Counted from the first letter of the stretch, positions 44,501 to 54,402 are shown. The stretch: 64,000 nt of DNA from Cylicocyclus nassatus (GCA_958299035.1 CATQJL010000112.1:87438636-87502635); one strand, 5' to 3'. The notes: generated by a model from the letters alone, not told the origin. Numbers and translations are program-made.

Positions 44501-45041
44501 TTTTGCGAAATAACGAGATTTGGTTCGGAGGCGTAAAATAAAATATTTTTGGTGTTTGGTGTGAGATCACCGTCGATGCGCGCGTGCACATTTATTCACG
44601 CCTAACTTGATGATGCAGGCTTGGAGGGGGGCGTTCCGGCGCTTTTGCGCGCTTTTGCGCTCTTTTGCGCGCTTTTGGGCGCTTTTGCGCGCTTTTGGGC
44701 GCTTTTGCGCGCTTTTGCGCGCTTTTGTGCGAAGTCTGGCCAGGGCCTTACGCCACACCTTCCCATTCAGAATAATTTTTGTCGCGCCCCTTCCCGAGAA
44801 AAGTTTTTGGACTGCCACTGCCTTTAAACCTGATGTGCCGGAGATGGTCAAACCTTTTATTATTTTTTTTACAAATATGTTTTATAGGAGTCTCCCTGCT
44901 GTTCCACCTGTTCTTCCTCCCAAACCTTCGCCTCGAAATGCTCCTTCCTCTAACTCACTAGTCACTGAGGCAGGTACAAGCGATGAAAATGCAAATAATC
45001 GACGCTCTGTAGCTGATATGGCAAGGATATTCAATCGATAA
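32557..45041 (+). CDS. crml-1: CARMIL family leucine-rich protein (capping-protein regulator)
   Basis: CARMIL proteins uncap actin filaments by binding capping protein and act at the leading edge or membrane. Exons: 32557-32605, 35884-36101, 36150-36273, 36357-36520, 36572-36645, 36689-36853, 36904-37001, 37300-37414, 37466-37547, 37903-38079, 38125-38241, 38289-38420, 38637-38792, 38849-38995, 39084-39178, 41117-41291, 41352-41555, 41806-41957, 42011-42167, 42198-42370, 42417-42538, 43788-43990, 44888-45041; about 1,084 aa. Order: PH-like domain (FEARIFVISKFRLFFLTGK); Y.A.CDFY..PYRDEVSW; about a dozen leucine-rich repeats (LETINLSKNVLDD, LTNLNLSSN, LEELVLSDARL, LRFLDISNNDLG); a helical region; a capping-protein-interaction-like motif at 42310-42354 (LVHLQKYRPR); a Ser/Pro-rich tail with PPVLPPKPSP; ending SVADMARIFNR. 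The exon 1 assignment is inferred from phase and similarity. The 42167/42198 junction is out of phase with the strongest donor (see findings). Confidence 0.9.
32606..33344. other. crml-1 intron 1, first part
   Basis: No gene. A partial match to the piggyBac-like MITE end (GAACACATTCACGACTTT) occurs near 33085. Confidence 0.4.
33345..33649. repeat. piggyBac-like MITE (TTAA-bordered)
   Basis: TTAACACATTCACGAC on the left and GCCGTGAATGTGTTAA on the right are inverted and each carries TTAA at its outer edge, the piggyBac target. The interior includes a CGACCCAYCGGTGGG inverted pair. The right TTAA is shared with the next element. Confidence 0.7.
33646..34048. repeat. MITE with TTAAAGGCAGTG ends
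   Basis: Left TTAAAGGCAGTGGCTCGGC and right CCGATCCACACTGCCTTTAA are inverted. It starts in the TTAA that closes the preceding element, so the two abut. Confidence 0.75.
34049..35369. other. crml-1 intron 1, middle part
   Basis: Contains a MITE end near 34436-34458 (GGAACGCTGCCTTTAA) and an inverted repeat at about 34595-34745 (TGCATCTCTTCCGCGAAC-like arms around GAGAGCATGTT). The sequence GGAGGTACCTATGGGAAGC (about 34928) recurs near 62770 (inverted) and 63465. No gene. Confidence 0.5.
35370..35771. repeat. MITE with GGCAGTGTCCGGGCAA end
   Basis: Left ATAGGCAGTGTCCGGGCAAG and right CTCGGACACTGCTTAT are inverted. The interior closely matches 61288-61700 (same order: AACATCGCGCAA, GACTTACGCCTTGGGGCGGG, AGACTCTG). 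It is about 110 nt before crml-1 exon 2. Confidence 0.75.
37548..37902. other. crml-1 intron 9
   Basis: 355 nt; no gene or clear repeat. Confidence 0.5.
39298..39517. repeat. MITE family C, copy 2 (crml-1 intron 15)
   Basis: TACAGTCGAGTAGATTC on the left and GAATCTACTCGACTCTA on the right. The interior matches 28311-28532 (TATAGTGTGCTTGCACAGAA, GGCCGGCGTCACAGTCGA). Confidence 0.85.
39845..40182. repeat. MITE with TTAAAGGCACCGTCCACCC ends
   Basis: Left TTAAAGGCACCGTCCACCCA and right TGGGTGGACGGTGCCTTTAA are near-exact inverted copies. It is within crml-1 intron 15. Confidence 0.8.
40679..40889. repeat. MITE with TAAGGCC.CGGACAGA ends
   Basis: Left TAAGGCCCCGGACAGACTTC, ACGCGATTTGATCGTCGCGA; right is the inverted copy ending CTGTCTGGGACCTGA. 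Within crml-1 intron 15. Relatives at 20912-21157 and about 56480-56650. Confidence 0.8.
43001..43732. repeat. Large fold-back of MITE family C (crml-1 intron 21)
   Basis: Ends are exact inverted TACAGTCGAGTAGATTTCCT repeats. Arms of about 340 bp carry GACGCGACAACGCTGAG-like and TCTGTTTTTTGAGAAGTTCT inverted segments, centre near 43370. The right end stops about 55 nt before exon 22. Confidence 0.85.
44206..44750. repeat. MITE with decamer-repeat arms (crml-1 intron 22)
   Basis: Ends TTAGGCCCTGGCCAGACTTC and GAAGTCTGGCCAGGGCCTTA are inverted. They are followed inward by tandem GCGCAAAAGC / GCGCTTTTGC decamers (five or six on the left, about nine on the right), then matched arms through CATCATCAAGTTAGGCG and a non-coding centre. 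Borders TTA/TTA fit a 3-bp duplication. Confidence 0.85.
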
Positions 45042-46389
45042 ACTTGGTATGCGGAAAGTATTCGGACTTTTGCCATAGTCTGAAAGTCCTTGAGAGCAAT
45101 ATTAATGCTGTATAACCGATGACCAGTCTCATTTTACCATCACAACTTGTTCTAAACGAAGAGAATGGGTATATAATTTGTAATTTGGAAATGTTCGCTC
45201 TCTGCCGTATGTCGATTTTGCACTGAGCTTCTTTTCATTGTCGTTGATTTTGGTAGCAGTCATTACCATATAAGCTGTACCAGCCAGCATCGGTTATGCG
45301 ACGTCGCGGCGGCAACTTGGGACTGCGGTGTAACGCGTGTGAACCTTGCTACGCGTTAAGGCACGTCGCATGCGACGGTACGTCGTCGCAGATCATACTG
45401 GCGCGAGACCGATGCTGGCTTATAGAGCCTATACATTTTGTAACGGAACAAAAGTAAGCGACCTGAGTTTAATGCAAAAACGACTAACTATGAACAATCG
45501 CTGCATCGTAGAATCCGCGAGTTCCATACAGGCAGTGTCCGGGCAGATTTGAGAGCAGTCAATCTCATACTGAAGAGGGCTGCCCATGCTAACGAAAGTC
45601 CGGTTGCGACTGCTAAATAATACTTCTGCAGCGAGAAAATCGCTTCAGAGGCTCAAACGGATACGTTCCTTGGTCTTCAAACCAGGAAGTTATGGCAGGA
45701 CATGCCGCTGCAGAATGACAGCGTCGCAACGGCCGTGTCCGAGCGCGGTTTCCTGCTTCGATGACCGAAGGTTTCTGTTCAAACTTTTGAAGCTGCTTTC
45801 TCACCTCAGAAACAATATTTGCAGTCACAACTGGGCTATGGTTTTCTTAGGCAGCCCGCTTAAGTAATGTTGAGACTGATTGCTCCCGAATCTGCCCGGA
45901 CCTTGCGATCATGCAACTTAACCGATGCCCTAGGTTGATGTTATTCAGCACGGGCAATATGGCTTTTGATCTCATTGTCTTCGTTCGACAATGGATTTAA
46001 TGCCTTAATTTATGAACTGGTAGTGCTCTTAATTGAGATTTCCCCTCATCACTCAACTCTTCTGTAATCCACCAAATCCACCTTATGGGTGCTTTCCGAG
46101 TAAGCTTTGGTAACATTGTAACAAGTTTGTAAACATAGTCTGATAATTTTTGTGATCGGGTACATGAACATTGTTCATATCTGCATCGCTTCTCTATCAG
46201 ATCTACAGTCTTCGTAACAATTAGCGACAGCCACATTAACAATGACGAGTAGAACATTCAGCCTTGCGATGCTTCCTTATAATTTCTTTCGCTTAAATTT
46301 ACTGCCATATCTGAATACATCTATACATCTTATAATTAAGAAATCGACGTGATTGCACTTACTGTGACATGATGCTTGCAGATTATACA
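45042..46389. other. Intergenic between crml-1 and dli-1 (3' to 3')
   Basis: Contains a MITE at 45541-45905 (GGCAGTGTCCGGGCAGATTT ... AATCTGCCCGGACC). A GC-rich inverted pair sits around 45300-45420 (CAGCATCGGTTATGCGACGT against GCGAGACCGATGCTGGCT). No gene supported. Confidence 0.55.
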
Positions 46390-46395
46390 TTTATT
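46390..46395 (-). promoter_or_regulatory. Polyadenylation signal of dli-1
   Basis: AATAAA on the minus strand, 84 nt past the dli-1 stop codon. Confidence 0.65.
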
Positions 46396-46478
46396 ATGGT
46401 TACTATCGTTGAATAAAATTGATTAGCATGATTAGTCAGACTTGTGCACACTGCAATACAGCACAGACAATTCATCTT

Positions 46479-49400
46479 TCAAGCAGAACTGTCAGTATTC
46501 GGTTGACTTTGTTGTCCGGTTGCACTTTTCAGTATACGATCAAGCTGCACTGCAGTGTCCGGAGGAGGTGGTGCGGACGTCCTTATTACGTTTGGCTTAT
46601 CCTAAAAACTTCGTTGGAACCAACATGCAATGAAAGAAGGAAACCAGGTACCTTCAGAAGGTTGGAAAAGAAACTTGATAGTGGTGTCTTATTATCCGCT
46701 GCATCATCGAGAAGGGTTGACTTTTTCTGAGCTGCCGGTGCAGCACTCTCTGCGGCTGCTAGTCTTTGCAGAAAAATCTGGATTATGCCTTTGTCAATGA
46801 AAGAAACACTAGTCAATAATCAAAAGTTGTAATTTTGTTACTTGTTCATCTTCAGCCTCCACAAGTTGCTCTCTTATTATTGTGGGCTTCTCTCGAGTAG
46901 GTTCAAGCACATTATCAATGTCAGGAATTCCCTCCTACAATATGAATAAAGCTACTTTATTCATCCAACAGAAGAGTTATCCAGGTTGAAAGGCACTCAC
47001 ACCTAAATTGAGGATTGTGAGATTTTGATGCTGTATGATAGCAGCAGCCTGAGTGAGTATCACTCAAATCCCGCTGTAAAGGTGAATTAAGCGAGAACGA
47101 GAACATCGTATCATAAGAAAAAAGGGCGGTGCATCCGCCCAACACTGGGTGGGAGGGGATAACAAGTCCAAAACTGTGTTTCAATGTATCTGAAATTGTC
47201 ATAAATCGCCTTTCATCATATTAAATCGTCAAATCATCCATCTCGAAACCTAGTTTTGGACTTGCTATATTCAAACTCATCGCCACTTCTACGTTTTGGA
47301 GTGATTTTCTTGATGCAGAATACATCTTCTGCAACGGGACTTGAGCGATTACTTAAAAGCAGCGTCCAGGCAAATCTGGACATATGGGTATCTCACGTGG
47401 AGAGTAATTCTGGGGCCCTAACTAAGCCCACTGCCAAACCAGCAGCTCAGGCGGTGCTCTAACTGCTGAGATATTCCCCTCGGAACTGGATCCTGGTGTT
47501 TGGCATGGATTCGTGGCGCAATCCGTAGGTCCTAGCGCGAAACTGATGGATTGCGGCATGAATATACGCGAAATACGATCCCGGGGCCCAGTTTGGAGGC
47601 GTATATCTCACCAGGGAAGACACTTTGGTCGAAGTGGTCATATGGAAAGTGTGGTTGAAGTGGTCATATGGAAAGTGATGCATACGGATAGACAGCTCTT
47701 CGAACGCTGATCTTAAAACTGCTTTCGCTATCTGCGGAGCGTTCTTGTAAAAGGAGTTATGAGCCTTTGTTCTCCCCCAAAAGCGGCCTTCCTTTTACCA
47801 AGGAGCGGCAAGGCATTTCCATTGCGGCGGCATGGTGTAGTGGTGAGAGCCTGCGGTTTACAGGTGAGTGAGCAGAGTTCGAGTCCTGTTGTCGCCCAGC
47901 ATTTTTGCATTTTTCTAAAAATTTTGTTTGCCTCTGAAAATGCCGCATATGGACAATTTATCGCAGATCTCGCAACTGAAACAGTTCTTTAGCTACAAGT
48001 AAGTTAGTATTTTTGCTTTCAACATTTTGTGATTGTTACCATATCTGCTCATAGTTTTGCGGCTAAAAATTCTGTGTATATGTAATAGCTGTTACAACAA
48101 ACTCCTCAGCTCTAAAGCAATTACCACATTCTCCAAATATAGGCCAATTGATCACTTGTTGCGAGAATTGCGATAAATTGTCCACGTGCGGCATTTTCAG
48201 AGGGGAGCAAAAATTTTAGAAAAATGCAAAACTGTTGGGCGAGAACGGGACTCGAACCCTGCTCACTCACCTGTAAAACGCAGGCACTCACCACTACACC
48301 ATGCCGCCACAACGGAAATGCCTTGCCGCGCCTTCATAAAGGGAAGGCCGCTTTTGGGGAGAACAAAATAACTCCTTTTACAGAAACGCTCCGCAGATAT
48401 CGAAAGTAGTTTTAAGATCAGCGTTCGAAGAGCTGTCTATCCATATGCATCACTTTCCATATGGTCACTTCGACCAAAGTGTCTTCCCTGGTCAGTCGTC
48501 AGTGAGTCACCTGCGCTGTCGCTTGGGCAGTGCCCTAGTTGGGGCCCCAAAAATACTTTACATAAAATCCCCATAGCTCTAGATTTGCCTGGACGCTGCT
48601 CTTAAAGGAGCCCTGGTAGTATACAGCATACTTCATCACCACACTCAACTGGAACAGTGCCTTCGAAGCCTGTGATAGCCTAGTCCACCATCATTGGGAG
48701 CGCGCGCGCGAAAAGAAAAATTTTTTTTACAGAATTATGTGACTTGGACAATTTTGTATGTATGCAAACAGCTTTTAAAAATGTCGCGACCAGCCACGTA
48801 AACATTGTTAGCACAGTCAAACTTCAGCGCACCTTCACTATTTCGATTTTCTTCTCTCCATCCCAGCCAGCAGGTACAAAAACTGAGTCACGTTCGATCA
48901 ATTGCGCTGTGGTAGTGAACGGAAATCCATATGCACGATGTACTATATATTTGTAAAGGATCTGCAACACCACTAACAACTGAAATACCTTTCTGCACCA
49001 TTGCGTTTCCTACCTGGATGTTTTTAACGTTCTTAGCACTAGTGTAAACAAGAGCAGCACCAAGCTGCAGGCAGAGTCTTCGAACTTGCACGAGGATCCT
49101 ATCCGCTTGCTGATCGGTGAGGTCATTGCCTGTGAGTAATGCACGGGATAGATGTACATCGAACAACAGATATGGTAAAATCTTGTATATAAAGGTGAAT
49201 GTCCAACTGTCTTGTAGTATGGTTCGGATAGAATATTCTATTTTTAACAATAAGCCGATCCGGACCAAACTTTGCAACCATTTTGGGGGGGGGGGGGCGG
49301 GTATCAGGGGCTACTCTTCGTTAACGATCGATATCGAGTTGACTTTTGCAAAGTGCGAGCTACTGGACCGGGAGTTAACATAGAAGGGGGAATGGCATGC

Positions 49401-52400
49401 TGATTACGAATACAATTCAGTTTACAGATCGATCATCTCTATCATACCGATGTTTTGCAAAGTGTGAGCTACGCGGATAGGAGGTGGCACAGGGGAGATG
49501 GAGAATAAGTGAGCAAGCTGATTACGAATACAACATTAGTTCTTGACTCATTGATTGCCTCTGTCAATTATTTTCGAAGGTTGGGCTACGGGGCTGGAAG
49601 TTGACAGGGTGTGACTGACCATGCTAATTAGTAAAACCTAGTGGAAGCAGACAGGAACGGGCGAAGCCCTCTATGTCAGCTAGTTAGTGATATGTCAAAA
49701 TGTCCAGCCGTGACAGTCGTGGTTAGACTTCCGAACAGAATTTACACAAACAATGGATTTTCATGCTGGCAACAAATAAAGTTAAAATCGTAACACACCA
49801 AAATTCCCACTCCCGGTGCAGGTTAAGCCATGAAAAAATACAGGGATAAAAATCTTATATATAAAGCTGAATGTCTGTTTGTCTGTATGTATGTCTGTAT
49901 GTATGTATGTATGTACGTATGTTCCGAATAGAAAATTTTATTTCTCAACCGATCCGGACCAAACTTGGCACACATACCCTTCGGGGCCGGGCGGGTGTCA
50001 TAGGCTACTTTTCGTCATCGATCGATATCGATTTTATCGATTTTTATCGATTTTTTTGCTGAGTTCACCTACGGGGCTGGGAGTTGGCACAGGGGGGTAA
50101 TCGAGCATGGGGATTCCGAATACAATATTGGTTTTCAGGATTATCGATTACTTTTATCGATTTTAACGATTTTTTTGCAAAGTTTGAGCTACGGGGCTGG
50201 GAGTTCGCACAGGGGGGTAATCGAGCATGGGGATCCCGAATACAATATTGGTTTTCGGGATTATCGATTACTTTTATCGATTTTATCGATTTTTTTGCAA
50301 AGTTTGAGCTAGGGGGCTGAGAGTTGGCACAGGGGTGTAATCGAGCATGCTGATCATCCCCCTTGGGATGATCAGCATGCTCGATTACACCCCTGTGCCA
50401 ACTCTCAGCCCCCTAGCTGGCAATTTGGCACAGGGGTGCCTATATTACACCCCTGTGCCAAATTCCAGTCCCCTAGCTCAAATTTTCAAAAAATCGATAA
50501 AATCGATAAAAGTAATGGACGATCTTGAAAACTAATATTGTATTCGTAATCTGCATGCTCGATTACCCCCCTGTGCAAACTCCCAGCCCCGCAGGTCAAA
50601 CTTTACAAAAAAATCGATAAAATCGATAAAAGTAATGGACGATCCTGAAAACTAATATTATGTTCGTAATCAGCATGCTCGATTACCCCCCTGTGCAAAA
50701 TCCCAGCCTCGCATGTCAAAATTTACAAAAAATCGATAAAATCAATAAAAGTAATCGATAATTCTGGAAACTAATGTTGTATTCGGAATCCCCATGCTCA
50801 CTTCCCCCCCCCTGTGCCAACTCCTAGCCCTGTAGGTGAACTCTGCAAAAAAATCGATAAAAATCGGTAAAATCGACATCGATCGATAACGAAAAGTGGA
50901 CTGTGACACCCGCCGGGGCCCGAAGTGTATGTGTGCCAAGTTTGGTCCGGATACGGCGGAGCCGGGTAAGCCAGCTAGTATATAATATGAATTGAGCCAA
51001 AGACTTACAGAGGTCGCTTTTCGTTATAACCACGACAAAGCTGACGCCGCAATTTTCTGTCAACACTCCCTGTTCGAGCGGAAGAAGACCAGTGTCGTCG
51101 AGAGCACCAGGAGCCATTGATGACGTCATCGAAGATTCCACGGGTTCCACATACTCTTGCCAGAATCGCTCCTCTTGAAAACAACTGTAAATGGTACAAC
51201 AAATAAACTAAGGGAAAATTAGCGTACGCATTTTTCTAGCATCAGTGATTGTGGCCTTGTCATACTTTTGAACAACTTGCTGAGCTACAACATTTGCCCA
51301 ACGGCGTATAGAATGGATCAAACCTGAAAGAATTCGTACGAATACAAATGGTCAAAGGCTTTTCACTTCACTGACTAGGATTATCCAAAGCAGCGACCAG
51401 CAGAACAACGGTCTTGGCAGGAGATGGTACTGGTAAAGCGTATTGGATCAACGGCGCAAAACATTCTTCCCCGTCTAACATCCATACCTACGATAAAAAT
51501 GGCTGGTATATCAAAATTGCAAACCCATATGGTCATACGAGTACAACGTTGTAGCTTAAAATTTCTGTTCCTTACCCCTTTCAACAAAAAAATGAGATCT
51601 ATACTGAGACTGAAAAAGGCCAGACAAGGGAATGGTCAGAAGTCGAAGTGACCAATCAAAGCATGCTGCCTTTATGGTTTAAAAATAGAGAGTAACCTAG
51701 CTGCATGTTCTGACCCAGCATTAACCCAAACATGACTCTGTACTGTCAAATTTGCGCTTTGCATGCACGATTTCTTAGCAAAATAATGGCCTTTAAGTCT
51801 CATAACTTCGCCTACATGGGCGCTAAGCATACACATTCGAAGTTAACTTCATACGCTGATTCTAATGGTATGCAGCCTGTTTGGATTCACCGCTTTGATT
51901 AATTGACCATTCCCTTGTGAGTCGTTCAGCCAATTATCGAATCATCGACCGCATGGATGGCCGTGTTCGCGACGATCGATGTTAAACGGCTTCGCGTCGT
52001 CTGCTTCGCAGTAACGGCCAATTTGTGCGGTTGATGGAGTACTAATACCTTATTGACACCTAACCAAAGCTGTTACGTGAAGTGCAAAAACGAATAATTT
52101 CTAGACTTGACAACATATTCTAAATTTTCAGAATATTTCAGAATTGTATTTGCACACTTACCGGTAAGCTGAAGTTTTCAGCTGGGCCAAGAGCGCCGGC
52201 TGTACCCAACTGATAAGCATAACTGCCATCTCGGAAATCATTCTGCACGTTCAAATAGTGGTATTCGAGGGCAGATCGTTCCAACTGGCTCTCATTTTTT
52301 TCTAGTCTAGCAAGCAAAGATGATTTCCCGGATTGGTTTTCGCCTAGAACCCACTATGTAATCGGTTCCAAATCTCTGTAAGGCGCCGACTAAACATCGC

Positions 52401-54395
52401 TCAAGAGCGCTAAAGCGCTCAAATTTCTTTGATCTATCTTAATCCAATTCTCTCAACTCTCGTTACACGCGTTCCGCGCTAGTCTAGCAAGTTAGCGCGG
52501 GGTGGTGTGATGAGAGAGATGAGAAATGTAAGAGAGACCAGAGAAATTTGAGCGCTTTTAAAGGCAGTGTCCGGGCAAAAACTCGATTTTGAGATTTTGT
52601 GCTTATACGGGCCTATTCGCCATGCTGAATCTGAAAATCCACACTGGAAAGCGCGAAAACGGCAATAAAGGGCTCTAGCGCAGGAGAAAAACAGCAAGTG
52701 GGCGGGGCCCTCCCCACTGTGAACTCACGCTCCCAGCTTCCAGAGCGGTCTTCTCGATTCCGCTAGCCGTCCTAACATAGCTACCGGCCAAGTGCAAATG
52801 ACTGACACGAAACCGGAATCGAGAAGATCGCTCCAGAAGCTGGGAGCGTGAATTCACAGTAAGGAGGACCACGCCCACCTGCTGATTTCCCTCCTGTGTT
52901 AGAGCCGCTTTTCGCCGTTTTCGCGCTCTCCAATGTGCATTTTCGAATTCAGCGCAGCAAATAGGCCCGGATAAGCACAAAATCTCAAAATCGAGTTTTT
53001 GCCCGGACACTGCCTTTAAAGGCAGCGTCCAGGCAAATCCGGACAAACGGGGTTCTAATGTGGAAAGTTATTTTGGGGCCCTAACTAAGACACTGCCCAA
53101 ACGGTAGCTCAAATGGTGAAGTCACCGTTGAGATAATCGCTTTCAAACTGGACCCCGGAATCAAATTCGCATGAATTCATGGCGCGACATGCGTGGGTCC
53201 TCACGCGTCGCGTCATCATGAGTCCATGCGAATATGATCCCGGGGTCCAGTTTAGAGGCGAATATCTCAACTGTGAGCTCACCATTTGAGCTGCCGCCTG
53301 TGCAGTGTCTTGGTTAGGGCTCCAAGATTACGCTCCAAGTGAGATCCCCATGAGCGATTTGTCTGGACGCTGCCTTTAAAGGCAGTGTCAGGGCAAAAAT
53401 CCGATCTTGAGATTTTGTGCTTTTCCGGGCCTATTTGCTGCGCTGAATTCGAAAATGCACATCGGAGAGTGCGAAAACGGCGAAAAGCGGCTCTAACACA
53501 GGAGGGAAATCAGCAGGTGGGCGTGGTCCTCCTTACTGTGAATTCACGCTCCAAGCTTCTGGAGCGATCTTATCGATTTCGCTAGCCGCACTGACATCTC
53601 CACCGGCCAAGTACGCCCGCTTGACTTCAAATTGGAACCGAGAAGATCGCTCCAGAAGCTGGGAGCGTGAATTCACAGTGGGGAGGACCCCGCCCACCTC
53701 TGGTTTCCCTCCTGTATTAGAGCCCTTTTTCGCCGTTTTTGCGCTTTCTAATGTGGATTTTCGGCATCAGCATGGGAATAGGCCCGGGTAAGCATAAAAT
53801 AGACTCTTTGTTCGGACACTGCCTTTGAAGGCAGCGGATTGGCAGCATGGACCCCTGTCAAATTTTGGTACCGTTAGGTAGCAGGCCTCCCAAGTACACC
53901 GTAGCCCAAACCCCGCCCTCAAATCACGCGCTAAGTTTCGTAAAGAAGCTTTAAACTTCCACAATAGCGCCCACTCAGTGGAAGTGGACGGGCTGGTGGA
54001 GCTTTGGAGCTTTTTTACAGAACTTAGCATGTGATTTGAGGGTGGGGTTCGGGCTACGGTGTACTTGGGAGGCCTGCTACCTGACAGTACCAAAATTTGA
54101 CAGAGGTCCATTCTGCCGACTCAATGACAAGTTTGGTCAGTGCCTAAGATAAATCAACAAAATTACCGAGAATGATGAGTGTTCCACCTTGGAAAGTCGA
54201 GGAAGATTTGGAACTGACTTCCTGCAATATTCTTGTCCTGAAAAGAAAAAACTTTTGGAGTGAAAGACGCTGGACTGCTAAGATAGCGAATCTGCACCAA
54301 AGTTTTTCATCCTCCTGTGGATGCATAGCTGATAGCGCTGCAGAGCTGCCACTGTTTGGGAGAGTGAATCCTGCCGTGAGCTCCGACGCTACCAT
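46479..54395 (-). CDS. dli-1: Cytoplasmic dynein light intermediate chain
   Basis: Links dynein heavy chain to cargo adaptors for minus-end microtubule transport. Exons (minus): 54395-54298, 54237-54167, 52343-52162, 51487-51376, 51323-51228, 51173-51009, 49129-49014, 48961-48833, 46934-46863 (or 46843), 46777-46652, 46601-46479; about 429 aa. Marks in order: start [21 protein letters not shown]; Ras-like fold with P-loop GENQSGKS (residues 57-64); [114 protein letters not shown]. Human DLIC proteins have the same order but a longer tail. A TTTTCAG acceptor touches the ATG, typical of SL trans-splicing. Exon 9 carries an apparent 1-nt loss (see findings). Introns 2, 6 and 8 are filled with fold-backs. 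Confidence 0.95.
47826..47896 (+). repeat. tRNA-like unit, left arm
   Basis: 71 nt from GGCGGCA to TGTCGCC; these ends pair over 7 bp with one G-T. It has an A-box-like TGGTGTAGTGG and a B-box-like AGTTCGAGTCC. The anticodon arm CCTG/CAGG closes a 7-nt loop, but the base before the anticodon is G, not U. The D stem is weak. More likely a tRNA-derived SINE segment or tRNA relic than a working tRNA. Confidence 0.6.
48238..48308 (-). repeat. tRNA-like unit, right arm
   Basis: Inverted diverged copy of 47826-47896 with the same length. A box TGGTGTAGTGG is kept and the B box is the better GGTTCGAGTCC. One acceptor-stem pair is lost and the anticodon loop is CGTTTTA, again with G at the U33 position. 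Confidence 0.6.
49185..49690. repeat. Truncated RTE-tail copy (dli-1 intron 6)
   Basis: Carries ATATAAAGGTGAATGTCCAA, GCCGATCCGGACCAAACTTT, a G-run (about 49284-49297) and repeated GGAGTT/GGAGGTGGCACAGG segments, ending TCAGCTAGTTAG. This is a single-armed, diverged relative of 49855-50985. Confidence 0.6.
49855..50985. repeat. Fold-back of RTE tails (dli-1 intron 6)
   Basis: The left arm starts TATATATAAAGCTGAATGTC and contains CCGATCCGGACCAAACTTGG. The right arm is the inverse, ending CCGGGTAAGCCAGCTAGTA. The centre is TGATCATCCCCCTTGGGATGATCA-like, near 50350-50375. Each arm holds two to four tandem, about 120-bp GAGCTACGGGGCTGGGAGTT...TTTATCGATTTT units. Confidence 0.8.
52417..52557. repeat. 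Small fold-back in dli-1 intron 2
   Basis: GCGCTCAAATTTCTTTGATC near the left and AGAGAAATTTGAGCGC at the right are inverted, with CTCTCAACTCTCGTTACAC-like arm sequence between. Confidence 0.65.
52558..53020. repeat. MITE 1 of a four-element run (dli-1 intron 2)
   Basis: Ends TTTAAAGGCAGTGTCCGGGC and GCCCGGACACTGCCTTTAAA are exact inverted repeats, followed by AAAAACTCGATTTTGAGATT. The right TTTAAA is shared with the next element. Confidence 0.85.
53015..53380. repeat. MITE 2 of the run
   Basis: TTTAAAGGCAGCGTCCAGGC at left and GTCTGGACGCTGCCTTTAAA at right, inverted. Belongs to the 18665-19122 and 47354-48606 family. Confidence 0.85.
53375..53828. repeat. MITE 3 of the run
   Basis: TTTAAAGGCAGTGTCAGGGC at left, TTCGGACACTGCCTTTGAA at right; same family as MITE 1. 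A fragment of this family is also at about 61150-61290. Confidence 0.85.
53824..54126. repeat. MITE 4 of the run
   Basis: TTGAAGGCAGCGGATTGGCA at left and GGTCCATTCTGCCGACTCAA at right. Arms match through CAAATTTTGGTACCGT and TACACCGTAGCCCAAACCCC. It ends about 40 nt from dli-1 exon 2. Confidence 0.75.
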
Positions 54396-54402
54396 CTGAA
54401 AA
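54396..54402 (-). promoter_or_regulatory. Probable spliced-leader acceptor of dli-1
   Basis: On the minus strand TTTTCAG directly precedes the dli-1 ATG, the consensus nematode acceptor, with no upstream coding exon visible. Confidence 0.7.

Larger units (their letters stand above)
47354..48606. repeat. 1.25-kb fold-back with two tRNA-like units (dli-1 intron 8)
   Basis: Left AAAAGCAGCGTCCAGGCAAA and right TTTGCCTGGACGCTGCTCTT are inverted ends of the 'GGCAGCGTCCAGGCAAA' family. Arms match inward through CATATGGAAAGTGATGCAT and CTTCGAACGCTGATCTTA. Each arm carries one 71-nt tRNA-like unit. The centre is near 48000-48050. Confidence 0.85.

Noticed and set aside
44164..45041. Ala/Phe/Arg-rich or Lys/Gln-rich repeat ORFs near 44.2-44.8 kb
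   Set aside because: They read GCGCAAAAGC decamers of a MITE. Only the last 154 nt (44888-45041) is real coding, as the final crml-1 exon.
47826..48308. Two functional tRNA genes
   Set aside because: Weak D stem, G in place of U33 and location in a fold-back element favour tRNA-derived repeat sequence.
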